From assembly GCA_022496805.1 (NCBI GenBank), contig CM040103.1:10682001-10746000 (forward strand): a stretch of DNA of 64,000 nucleotides, written 5' to 3'. The position numbers and the translations under genes are program-made. The stretch is from Pohlia nutans. Its lineage: Eukaryota > Streptophyta > Bryopsida > Bryales > Mniaceae. Below are positions 48,923-59,415 of this stretch, one piece after another; the stretch's first letter is position 1; each line of letters begins with the position of its first letter. The notes under the pieces were generated by a model that ran no database searches, had not been told where the DNA came from, and was given only the letters and a program-made list of their open reading frames with translations.

Positions 48923-50339
48923 TTAACCCCTAAACGCTCTAGCGTTCTGGACTATTTTTATCCCAATGAACTTCAGCGGCCAATTTCTTCTTCATATAGT
49001 GTTTGTTTTCAGTAAAATTTCTTGCAAAAGTTGCGTGCATTAGTCTTGTTTGTGTTGTAAAATTTTGCCAAAAATTCTAAACGTTATGAATTTATGAGAG
49101 GCATTTTAGTAAAAGGGGGTTCAATCAAAAATCACTTTTTTCTTTGTAAGTATTTTATCTTTTTTGCAACTTTTGTTTTGGGCACTTTTTGACAGACAAA
49201 GCCATTTTGCAAACACATTGAGTCATTTCAATGATATTTCTTGTGTTTATACAATGATTTCGAACCACTTTATAGTTTGAAGCTTTTTCAATTGAGTAGG
49301 TTTAGAAATAGAATTTCAACTCTAATGTGTTACGAGTCCAATTTCAACATCCATTTTGAACATTAAAACATTATAACCTTGCAATCAATGTGGCTAATGA
49401 CTCCACATTTGATTCATGTCATTTACAATGTGTATGCTACAAGACTGTATGGTTGAGATTTCTATACCTCACATACATTTAGACTTGTAACACTTCAAAA
49501 GCAATGATGTTTTTAAACCCAAAAAAGCTAGGCATGCTTAGCGTGTAGTTCTTTGAAGCCCAAAACACGCTTGAAGTCCTCAACTTATATCCTTAGCGGA
49601 AGATTTTTGAACATATATTGTAGGACATATGCACTTTTGATAAAAAGGTTTGAAAGATGAAACTTCACCGTGATTAAAGGTTAGAAAAAACAAAATTTTG
49701 AAATACAAGTATTATGATTTTGGAAGTTCTAGTGAGGTTTTTAATCCTAATTTAAAAAATATATACTTTATCAAGTTTATTAAGAAAACATAAAGTTGAA
49801 TTTACGAATTATCAAAACAAGAAAAAAAAAAAAGTTTAATTATTTTAACGGAAAAAGGGTGTATGGAGGCAGTTTTTGATCTCAATCGACCAAAGAACTT
49901 TACAAGTTAAACCTTCATTTATTTATTGTAGGTGCAACTGGTATGCTTTTCATCCAATTATTTTTGTTGATTGGGAAGATCTAGATTTTGAATATGACAA
50001 AAATTCATTAAATGATACTCTTCTTATGATTTTAAAGGAATGTAGAAGCTCAAAATTGGCATATTTGCCATGATGAAGACTTTTCTCAACACCCTTCCAA
50101 AAAGAATTTAAATTCTTTTTGTACTGGATAATGTCTTTGTCAATATCTGCAATTTTTTCTCAATGCAACTCCATGCCCTGTATAGCATTTGTCAAACTTT
50201 AGTGTTGTAAACAAGCGGCTAGTCGCGTAGCCTCTGCTGTAGTATTTATCGCCGTAGTATTTATCCTGTAATTACTTTTACACCTTGTTTGTATTGTTCA
50301 GCCATGTAACTCCTTAAAAATGAAGCGTTTACATAGCCC
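48923..50339. other. TTAA-type left end then AT-rich sequence, no gene seen
   Basis: TTAACCCCTAAACGCTCTAG at 48923 is a left end; a matching right end was not found. A frame of 65 codons at 49876-50073 has no recognisable content. Confidence 0.45.
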
Positions 50340-50656
50340 CGTCTCTATATCCCCCGGTGGTCTTGAATGCGAGATCCCTGCGAGATCACTGTTCATGGCC
50401 CCTCCCCCTTTTCTGAAATTTTCATTTTGGGCACCTTTGGTGCTTTTTTTGGCAATTTTTTTTGCAAACTTGGGGCCTATGGCCTCAAGTTACCCTAGGG
50501 GCTCCTATTTGGGAATAAAAAATCATTGGAGGAGGGGGTTGTTTTTTAAGGTGGGCCCTGACAAGAACAAAAATAGGGGGCACTTTTGTCCCCATTCATT
50601 CAAGACCACCGGGGGATTTATTGAAATCCTTTACATAGTCTCTCCCCCGAAAGGGT
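50330..50656. repeat. GC-rich inverted-repeat segment
   Basis: CCCCCGGTGGTCTTGAATG (50351-50369) is exactly inverted at 50597-50615, and TTTACATAG occurs at both outer flanks. The interior has pyrimidine-rich and GGG-rich blocks, far higher GC than the surroundings. Likely a small mobile element of unusual composition. Confidence 0.7.
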
Positions 50657-51444
50657 AGAGACAATAAAAACAAAATTGTGTTGTAATAATTGGAAGAGAA
50701 AGTAACCTCCCTACTGCTTTAGAATGTTATGATCATAATCTACTCCATCTTTTGTAAAATATTTGAGTTATTATTATTATTATTATTAAATATTGCAATT
50801 GTTATAATTTTCTTTACCTTGGGTTTTCGTCTTTTTCGTCATTTTCAGCCATTCAAATCTTAGAGTTAAGTCGTCTCATGAAATTTAACACATGTCATAG
50901 AGACCTGAATTCATTGCCAAAAACAATATGGAAAACTTGGAATTGGTTTGACCCATCAACTAAGATAACAAAATCTAAAGTGGAAAATTGAAAATATGAC
51001 CAAGTAAAAATAATAATAGGAAAATAGAGTATATTAAAAAAAGACGAGGAAAAGTTTTTGAAGAACCTCAATGAAAAAATTGTGCTTTTTAAATTGTGAA
51101 AGATTAAGTTGTGGAATTTAATACAACAAGTATAATTTATGTGTTAGGTTGATACAATTGAATGTGAAAATCAATCCTTTTTGTATACAAAACCATCTAT
51201 GATAAATGAAGGAAAATACCTAAATTGATTAACCTTTTAGCGCGTGTGCGTTCACATAGTAGATGCTGAACAAACTGGAAGGCATTTTGTGAAATATGAA
51301 CAATCATATTTTTTATGTGATTATTTTAAAAACAACAGAATTGGTTTATGTAAAGTTTCATTCTTAGTTGAAAAAAGTGAGATCTTAAAAATAAATAGAA
51401 ACAAATAATGAAAATTATACCAAATAATGGTTGTGATTGAAAGA
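50657..51444. other. AT-rich intergenic sequence, no gene seen
   Basis: Includes a short ATT run (50767-50787). At 51230 TTAACCTTTTAGCGCGTG resembles a TTAA-type end but no partner was found. Confidence 0.4.
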
Positions 51445-51565
51445 CACTAGTAGAAAAGGTGGCACTCTTTAGGGAGATGTCCATGAAAAATCACTGTGCA
51501 TGGTTGGAATTGGGCACCATTTGCCTATGCAATCTTCCTCGACAATGCCACCTTTTCTACGAGTG
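51445..51565. mobile_element. CACTA-type MITE, copy 1
   Basis: 121 bases from CACTAGTAGAAAAGGTGGCA to the inverse TGCCACCTTTTCTACGAGTG; flanking 3-base repeat AGA (51442-51444, 51566-51568), as expected for CACTA elements. Confidence 0.88.
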
Positions 51566-51589
51566 AGATTTGATCCGGTGATTGAATAC

Positions 51590-51870
51590 ATTCACTAATA
51601 GAAGACCTGTTGTTTTTTATTCCCCATTTCGTAAAAAAAGTGAACATTGGCAGAATATTATGCTTATATTTCTGTCTTCTTGTGACCAAAACCACTCAGA
51701 ATCCATGTGCTTGATGCAATTTCATTCCTGAACATTGAACAATGGCACATTTCCTACATGTGACTTGAAAACGAGAATAGGACCATCTTGAAAGCACAGG
51801 CAAAATAAATTAAAAAACATGGTTAATTTGAAATCTTGACATCCAAGAAACGAAGCAACAAGTGATAGCG
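51590..51870. repeat. Dispersed repeat related to 56269-56461
   Basis: Shared words in the same or opposite sense: AACAACAG / CTGTTGTTTTT, CACTTTGTGGAAACAGTGAAC-like sequence, TCTGTCTTCTTGTG, AACCACTCAG and CATGTGCTTG. Both appear bounded by CACTA(A/G)TAG words. Confidence 0.6.
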
Positions 51871-52056
51871 GGTGCCTTGTCTGTGAAGGACTGTCAATGT
51901 ACACACTGTCTTACACTCAACGTTTTCTTGACCCTGCCATGTCAACATCCATGTAACCAAAGAGCTTATGATAACTTGTGTAACATGCCAACCCTGTGGC
52001 ATGAACTGATAATGCTGGAATTAAATCTTACAAAAAAGAATTATGTGGGGGTCTTA

Positions 52057-52397
52057 GGGTCACTTCACACTATGGACGAACGTCCAGAGGCCGTCGATTT
52101 TCCGCCAATCAAATTGCAAGAAACCAAGAATTCAGCCTCTCGACCCTTCACACTAAAGGCCAAAGTCCAAACCATGGCAACACTTTTTGACCAAGGCGAC
52201 GGCCTATCAAAAGGAAGTTTGGGTCGGACAGGAATGAAAACCCAAACTATGGTCGAGAGGCCGTCAATTTCTTTTCATAAAAAATGAAAATTATATTTTA
52301 TTGCCTATTTTCAGCCCATTTCTTTGGACCCTAAACAAAGTTTGGCCACTCAATCCCATGGCCTCTTAACTTGAATGGCCATAGTGTGAAGCGGTTC
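52057..52397. mobile_element. Tourist-type MITE, copy 2
   Basis: 341 bases, GGGTCACTTCACACTATGG at the left, inverse CCATAGTGTGAAGCGGTTC at the right, TTA on both sides. It abuts a family A MITE that starts at the same TTA(A). Reverse-complement copy of 23850-24210. Confidence 0.8.
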
Positions 52398-52672
52398 TTA
52401 ACTCATAAGGAACGAAGAAGCTCAAATTGGATCTTAGGGTTTCTTTTTATTCATTTTTCAGTAGATCTTGATATGTGGGGTTTCTTTTTTCAAAGTTTTG
52501 TTTTGTTTTGTTTTGTTTTTTTTTTTTTTTTAATTTTTTTGATTTTTTTTTACCAACACATACAATTTTCTTCATTGATTTCGATGATATAAAATTTATA
52601 TCCATCTCAATTATTTATTTTTAGATGTGATCAATTAAAACCATGAATCGTTAGTCCTTCAGAGGTTATAAA
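52398..52672. mobile_element. MITE family A copy, diverged
   Basis: TTAACTCATAAGGAACGAAG at the left and ATCGTTAGTCCTTCAGAGG at the right; core words CACATACAATTTTCTTCATT, GATGATATAAAATTTATATC. Confidence 0.65.
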
Positions 52673-52924
52673 CCTTTGTGAATGTTGGATCTATTAAGTG
52701 AGAACTAAGGTCTTTGGAATTGAGTCTTTGTGAATGTTGCATCCATTAGGAGAGAACTAGGGTCTTTGGAAGGCCCTATTTTCAGTGATCTGCTGACCGT
52801 TTTCTTTGTTATTCTTCCCTAAAACCTTCATGTTGATGATTCCATGCATAGATAAGAGTGATGGTTCTATGCATCCAAATGAGAATAAAGTCCAAGGGGG
52901 CTCTAAAAGAACTATTCAATGTTT

Positions 52925-53295
52925 TAACATTGTTATTAATTTAAAAACTTAAAAAAAACAAACTCTTAATGCATTTGTAGAGAAGGTGGCACTGCTGAGT
53001 GAAATGCTTAGGCAAGTGGTGCCCAATTCCACATATGCACATTGTTATTATCATTGTCACTAATTTTAAAACTAAAAAAATCAAACTCTTAATGCACTAG
53101 TAGAAAAGGTCGCACTGCTAAGGGAGATGCCAAAGCAAGTGGTGCCCAATTCCACATACGCACATTTTTTTTTATCATTGTTACTAATTTAAAACCCTTA
53201 AAAATACAAACTTTTAATGCACTAGTAGGAAAGGTGGCACTGCTGAAAGAGATGCCTAGGTAAGTGGTGCCCGATTCCACATATGCACAGTTATT
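52925..53295. repeat. Tandem repeat of about 118 bases, three copies, containing CACTA-MITE sequence
   Basis: Each unit has CTTAATGCA then (CTAGT)AGAAAAGGTGGCACTGC, GGCAAGTGGTGCCCAATTCC and ACATATGCACA, followed by an AT-rich linker. The element core is the left half of the 120-base CACTA-type MITE. Confidence 0.8.
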
Positions 53296-54069
53296 TTCTC
53301 TTGATCTCAAAAACCGGAGTTATTCCTCCCTAAAACTTCATGTGGATAATTCCATTCATAGATAAGAGTGATGGTTCCATGTATACATAGATAAGAGTGT
53401 GCACGCATATGTGAGATTGACTTGCTTGACTGCATGAACCGAAAAGAGCCCTTTTGGGCCAACTTATTTAGAAACACTTTCAACTCGACTTCAGTTGTGC
53501 ATGCAGACCCTAGGCGTGGAAAGAGTCGGCTTATTGAAAATAAATTAAAAAAATAAAAAATCAAGAATGGTAAAGAGCCATCAAGAATGTGGAGTCCACA
53601 AAGGAACGCAGAAAAAGTACCGTCCGATGGAATTGAAAAGGAAAAACAAACAAAGACGTACAGATAGAATTTGTACAGTACAGACGTTGTGATATTGATG
53701 TGAGAGCCGTCTACAAGCTAGATTCCAGAATGTCGGATTGTGGGGATTAAAAGGGTCCAGTTCTTCAGTACCTATATTTTATTATTTATTTATCAATTTA
53801 AAATAATTTTGTTTATTGTTTATTGTTTGATACCAATTCCATTGCAAAAGAAAATATGGAGAACCAATTGAAGTACCCATTCTTTTGAGTACAGTACATC
53901 CATTATCGTATTTAGTCTGAGACATACTAACTTTTTACTTATGGTTATTAGTTTTTATATGACCTAAATATTTTTACCAAGACTGAAGATTTCGGTAGTA
54001 CTCATGTAATATCATACTTTGTAAAGGATTTGTACCTAGTGTAAAAATTTAAAACAATTAGTGCATCTC
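53296..54069. other. AT-rich intergenic sequence, no gene seen
   Basis: The repeated word GATAAGAGTGATGGTTC(T/C)ATG, also at 52855, is the only notable feature. Confidence 0.4.
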
Positions 54070-54640
54070 AAACTAAATTCGATAATGGGTGTAGTAAGAT
54101 TCAAGATAAGCCATCCTATTTGTGCCACACTTTGGAAGTCACCCTATGTGTGCCACTGTGTACATATCAATGTAAGACACTTACACATAATAATCAGAGG
54201 TGTACCACAATTTGGAAGTCACTTTATTTGTACGACGATGTACCAACAATGGACACAATCATCAAATATTAAAAACTGATACATAGTGATCACATGTGTA
54301 GTACCCAATTTGGTTGTCACCGTATTTGTGCCACCATGTACCAATAGCACTTGTAAATATCGAATAAGACATAGTCATCACATGTGTACTACAATTTGCA
54401 AGCTAGTTTCACCGTATAATTTGTGCCACAATGTACCAATAGTGTACATATCAAATAAGACACTGGTACATAGTGCTCACATGCCATCTGTACCACAATT
54501 CAAAAGTCACTATATTCGTACCACCATCGGATAAAACACCGGTACATAGCGATCACATGTGTAGCACAATTCAAAAGTCACCCTATTTGTACCACCATGT
54601 ACCAACAGTGCACATATCAAACAAGACACTGATCACTCAC
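54070..54640. repeat. Satellite-like tandem repeat, about 85-100 base unit
   Basis: About six diverged units built from TTTGTGCCAC, (C/G)ATGTACCAA, CACATATCAAATAAGACACT, GGTACATAGTG, ATCACATGTGTA and CACAATTTGGAAGTCACC. One dispersed monomer is at 6022-6105 inside the DRMY1-like gene. Confidence 0.8.
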
Positions 54641-54895
54641 TGATCCCAAATTATACTAGTTTGCTTTTCTAACTGGTTCATCCAACACCCCTATCCTTGC
54701 TACTATCGGATGAATGTACTGGATGAAGAACATATTTTTTCATCCATGTCAGGAAAAAAACTGGAAAAAAATGGTCAAGCTCACATTACAGTAGTTTGCT
54801 TTTTCTAACTGGTTCATCCAACACCCCAATCACCGCCTATATTGGATGAATGTATTGGATGAATAGTATATTTTTCATCCAAAACGGAAGGGGCC
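54640..54895. repeat. Two-copy tandem repeat
   Basis: TAGTTTGCTTTTCTAACTGG, TTCATCCAACACCCC and ATTGGATGAATG occur in both halves, with a period of about 130 bases. Confidence 0.8.
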
Positions 54896-54962
54896 CGGGT
54901 TCAGTTGCTGAGTGATTTGGGTTGCCAGTAAATTCCGCCACAATCCCAGCAAATCAGTCCTT

Positions 54963-55250
54963 CTATATAAAGTAAAGGCTTATAGCGACTGAGTCATCAT
55001 CATCATCCTTCACAAGAAAAGTGCTCTCCTTACGATACCATCGAGGTTCACACTGACTCCTGCAGTTTTTCCAGTAACTGAGAAGACCTGTCAATGGACA
55101 TGGCCGGCCTTTGTAGTTACTGACAGACGGTTGCTCCTTCATTTGCAGTTCAACTGATATATCTTCAAGATGTCAAGCTTGTACAATTAAGCTTGAGCGT
55201 TGTTTCTCCATGTTCTAGCTGATCGAGCTGCACTGGTTAATTTTGGTACG
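54963..55250 (+). promoter_or_regulatory. Probable core promoter and first leader exon of the beta-glucosidase gene
   Basis: TCTATATAAAG at 54962-54972 is a good TATA box. Transcription would begin about 30 bases downstream. Leader sequence then runs to a plausible donor (AATTTTG-GTACGT) near 55244. Assignment to the gene starting at 59416 depends on the further leader exon near 56502-56560, so it is inference. Confidence 0.45.
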
Positions 55251-55369
55251 TTCTAAATCTAGATTTTGCATGAACTTACACTATAATTGTGGCAAGTCGA
55301 CTTTCACACATGATTCTGTGTTGAGAGTCATGGAATTTTAATTAGTCGTAGAACTATGAATCTTGCAGG

Positions 55370-56105
55370 TGCCATGTTGTGGTGTTGTAGTGAGGATTTT
55401 TAATTTGGGTACACTTTGGAACTGATCGATCCAGTGCAAGCATATGTTGATGTCCTTTCCGAGGTTTTTATTACGTTCCACTTGACAGAGTTAGAGCTTC
55501 ATGATTTCCTCCGATATGTCAGTGCAACATTCTTTCGGCGTATTTTTGCGTAGTATATTTATGGTGACAATGGCCTGATAATTTTCGTAGCACCGACATG
55601 TATCACATTTGAACGTTCACTGGTTTCGTAACTCACTGCAATTGTTTGTTTGTTGAGTACCAAACTGAAGATTTGTGGGAAAGTAAGAAAGAAGCAGATT
55701 CTTGGATATAATTACTGGGATTCTTAATTAGCAGAACTTGGTGTTGTGACGATCAATAGCTCTGGGCCTTCAAGTGAGGATTTTAGGTGCACTTTTGAAC
55801 TAGCTAGCTAGTGACGATCACTCGTGAGATATATCAAGTGCAAACTTGACGTCCTTTGCGAAGTATTTATTGCATTCCACCTGACAGAGTTAGAGAGCTT
55901 CATGATTTTCTCCGAGACAGTGAAATTTCTTTCGTAGTTTTGCGTAATGTATTTATGGAACCTAAAATGGCCTGTTAATTTTCGTAGCGCCAACATTCTA
56001 GAGCTTGCACTGTTGAACGATCTGTTACAACTGCAATTGTTTGTTAGGTACCAAAAGTCTCAAGATTTGTGATTCAAGTAAGAAAGAAGCTTCGGTCTTG
56101 GATAG
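55370..56105. repeat. Direct duplication of about 360 bases in the leader region
   Basis: Two copies (about 55375-55715 and 55742-56105). Shared words: GAGGATTTT, ACTTTTGAACT/ACTTTGGAACT, GACAGAGTTAGAG, CTTCATGATTT, TGGCCTG(A/T)TAATTTTCGTAG, CTGCAATTGTTTGTT, AGTAAGAAAGAAGC. It lies between leader exons, so it is presumably intronic. Confidence 0.75.
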
Positions 56106-56268
56106 TACTGTGATGTGTTTGCACAAATTGTGACGATCAAGAGCTCTTGTCAAATCTTTGAAAAGTAGGACTGGTGAGGTTTCGATCAAATTACTAGCTG
56201 CCCAAAACTGCACCATTTTGATTTGTTTTATGAGATTTACTACCTTGAGCTCACAATTGGTGTAACTT

Positions 56269-56461
56269 CACTAGTAGGAAATGTGTCGTTTTTCACTTAC
56301 TATAAATGAAAAAGGAATGAAATCGCGCCAAGCACATGGGTTGCGTCCATGCTGCTGAGTGGTTTTGAGCACAAGAAGACAGAAATCTAGACACAATATT
56401 CTGTCACTGTTCACTGTTTCCACAAAGTGGGGAATGAAAAACAACAGTTTTGCTACTAGTG
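56269..56461. mobile_element. Element bounded by CACTAGTAGG and CTACTAGTG
   Basis: Left CACTAGTAGG, right inverse TACTAGTG. Flanked by TAACTT on both sides (56263-56268, 56462-56467). Interior matches 51590-51870. The 6-base flank is longer than the 3-base target of true CACTA elements, so superfamily is uncertain. Confidence 0.6.
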
Positions 56462-56501
56462 TAACTTGTGACTAAATCAAAGGCTTGTTTTGGTTGTGCA
56501 G

Positions 56502-56561
56502 ATGACGTAATTAATTACTCAAGTGGTCGATCGACTCCAGGCCATTGCCACGTACCCAGGT
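56502..56561 (+). other. Candidate 5' UTR exon of the beta-glucosidase gene
   Basis: A T-rich tract ending TGTGCAG precedes it and CCCAG-GTAATA follows, giving good acceptor and donor sites around a 60-base non-coding exon. The next acceptor (CATTGCAG, 59384) leads to the coding exon. Confidence 0.4.
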
Positions 56562-56682
56562 AATAATCTGATTTTGTGATATTTGTTTTTTTCATCAACA
56601 CAACACATGCAATGTTCTAAACTGATTCCGATGATACAAACTTTGGTCCCATTTGAATTATGAACTTTTTGTGCATTAGGGG

Positions 56683-57262
56683 TTAACCCTTAAACGCCTA
56701 AATGACCAATTTTGGCTGAGCATCTTTTGCTGCAGCTGAAATGCGATTTTGGCCATCGAGATGATACTTTTTGAATTCGAGCTTAACTAACAAAATGTAG
56801 CTTACAAAGTCTAGTTTTTACTCCATTTTGAAATTTTGAAAATTTCTTAAAATTGAATGATTTATAGCAATTACAAGTTGAGGGTGTATTATCATGGCAC
56901 CTCCACAATGTTCCACGGTTTTAGGTTTTTCCACTATATTTTTAAATTTAGAAGTATTTGTTGAGCACGGTAAACAAACTAATGTTTTTCTTTGTAATTT
57001 ACACAATTGGCAAGTTTTTTGTATTTTTAAAATATAGTTTATAATTGATGTGAATTTTCTTTGCTTTTACCACTTCGAAAAATCACGATAATTTAAATTG
57101 TGCATTAATAATTTTGAAAAAATCATATATAATTGTAGTTGACATCTGGATTCATGTAGGAAAAATAAGAATTTAATTTTTTATTCAATAATAATGGTGA
57201 GAGATGGCATACAGTCTAAAGTTTTTCCACCACGGTAATAGGGTCAGGCATTTAAGGGTTAA
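56683..57262. mobile_element. TTAA-type MITE, 580 bases, sharing its left TTAA with a family A end
   Basis: TTAACCCTTAAACGCCTAAA at the left and AGGCATTTAAGGGTTAA at the right. The left TTAA also closes a family A remnant (56575-56686, ends GTGCATTAGGGGTTAA). Confidence 0.8.
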
Positions 57263-57601
57263 GCACACTGAAATGAAATGGCTACTCTATTTTTTTCTAA
57301 TAGTGTGGGTGGGTTTATAGTAAGGGATGACATTAATTAGTGGAGGTTATGCTAAAATGCAAAATTAGTGGAGAATTGAAGATTTCAGCCACATTCAGCC
57401 ATAGCCGATTTCATGATTTTGCAAAATACAGGGTATCTTTGAAATTAGTACCACGCACTATTAGAAAAAAATAGTGTATTAATTCGTATCAAGAGGTTTA
57501 ATTTGTTCCGAGGTCAGTCCAAGTAGTTTCATTTGACTTTTATTATCCAAACATGAATCATCAATAATTTATTAATTTTTTCCGTGGAGTCTAATCAAGG
57601 A

Positions 57602-57603
<2 letters not shown>

Positions 57604-57654
<51 letters not shown>

Positions 57655-57994
57655 TATAATCATTTGTGTTTATCAATTTGACACTTTTTTTGTTAAGAGA
57701 AATGTCACCACAAAGCCTTGGGGGAGGACATATTGATTGACATTTCTGCTAATGATTTCTCATGATGGTTTTAATTTATTCATTTCACTCATAATCTTGT
57801 AATAGTAGTACAACACTGGAGAAAATGTACATGCATTTGAGAAATGAGGAGATGAATTTTTTGTGTTGGTTGTAGACTTTGAACCAGTCACACTTTTTAG
57901 AATGACACCTCTCTTTTATGCACAAAATCCCAATAATACTAGGTTGGTCTATATTGTTGGTGTTGGGCACAACAAGAGCATGCGTGTATCATTG

Positions 57995-58032
<38 letters not shown>

Positions 58033-58120
58033 CAAATAAAATAGTTAAATAGTAAAATTTAAATTTAATTAAATTATTAATACATTTTCAAATTTTATAA
58101 TAAAAAAGCAATTATATACA

Positions 58121-58190
<70 letters not shown>
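57604..58190. repeat. Three AT microsatellites in AT-rich DNA
   Basis: (AT)n at 57604-57650, 57997-58029 and 58124-58187. These sites are likely to be length-variable. No gene nearby apart from the leader intron. Confidence 0.9.
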
Positions 58191-58194
<4 letters not shown>

Positions 58195-58722
58195 TAAAAT
58201 TCATAATTTTTTATATTAAGAAAATAATTTTGTATTTGATATTATTAATAAAATTATTATCTTAATAAAATTAACCTTTTAAAAAAAAATTGAGTGTAAT
58301 TCAACTAGTTTGACCTCATGAGCTTTTGGAGGTAGATCTATCCTATGAACCTAGTGCCTACTATAAAGTATGCCTTTTCAACATAAGATAATTTGTTTTT
58401 TTTACAAAGTGCCACACGTCATCTTGTGATGGGGTTAGGGTGATGTGGACCTCTTAAAATCTGACGTGGAAAATTCAATTTGAACTCGAGGCTGTTGAGT
58501 CTTACCCTTGTGTAAGGTGATGTTTTCATCACAGTTGGCTGAGGCAGATGAAAGTAGGCAGTAGCATTGAAACATTACTTGTTTAATCCGTATCCCTAGT
58601 AATGCTTTAAAATAAGAAACAAGTTAATCCAAATGTCTAAAATAAGAAGTAGGTTATACACTATTCACAACACTAAAATAAGGTTAATCCAAAGTTCTAG
58701 TAAGTTTTGTTCTGACATAGCA

Positions 58723-58842
58723 CACTAGTAGAAAAGGTGGTATTGCTGAGGGAGATGCCCAGGCAAGTAATGCCCAATTTCACGAATGTACAGTGATTTT
58801 GCCTAGCCATGTCCTTGGGGAGCACCACCTTTTCTACTAGTG
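58723..58842. mobile_element. CACTA-type MITE, copy 2
   Basis: 120 bases, CACTAGTAGAAAAGGTGG to the inverse CCACCTTTTCTACTAGTG, with GCA on both sides (58720-58722, 58843-58845). Confidence 0.9.
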
Positions 58843-58859
58843 GCATTACATGAAGCTCT

Positions 58860-59088
58860 TTAAGCCCTAAAGGTCTAAGAAGCTCAAATTGGGCTTCATG
58901 TTTTTATTAGCAGTTTTGAGTAGGTCCTATGTGTATTATTTTTTTCAAATTTATTTGTTGTTTGACCAACATATGTAATCTCCTTCACTGGTTCTAGTGA
59001 TATAAAATTTGGTTTCATGTAAATTATATTTTTGACAACATAATCAATTGAATTTGTCATTTAAAAACCATGGTCCTTACGGGGTTAA
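58860..59088. mobile_element. MITE family A copy
   Basis: TTAAGCCCTAAAGGTCTAAG at the left and GGTCCTTACGGGGTTAA at the right; TTAA at both ends, core GTGATATAAAATTTGG. Confidence 0.8.
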
Positions 59089-59415
59089 CTCTTCTCTGCA
59101 ACACCTCAAAATGTGGTCACTATTCTTGAATTACTGTAGCAGATCTTCAAACTATGACAAATCCTCATCATTCTTAGTTAAAGAAGTCAGGTGGTGAGAC
59201 ATTGTTATAACCTCTACAATGCTATTGTTGAAAAGGGTGGACTCCACTAACTGCTAAAGAACCTTATGTAAAATGAAAAGAATATTAATGATCAAATCAA
59301 AGTATTATTTATTTATTTTTAATTATTGATTCTTATTTATCAAGATCAATACGTTTATTTTTATTTTTTTTGTGTGCATTGCAGCTGTGTTGATAATACA
59401 GAAATTTCAGTGAAC

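Noticed and set aside
50320..50658. 112-codon frame with a hydrophobic segment
   Set aside because: It lies wholly in a GC-rich inverted-repeat segment; no family resemblance and repetitive ends.
51862..52287. 141-codon plus-strand frame
   Set aside because: Its second half lies inside the Tourist-type MITE at 52057-52397, and the related frame at 23958-24173 is the same repeat on the other strand.
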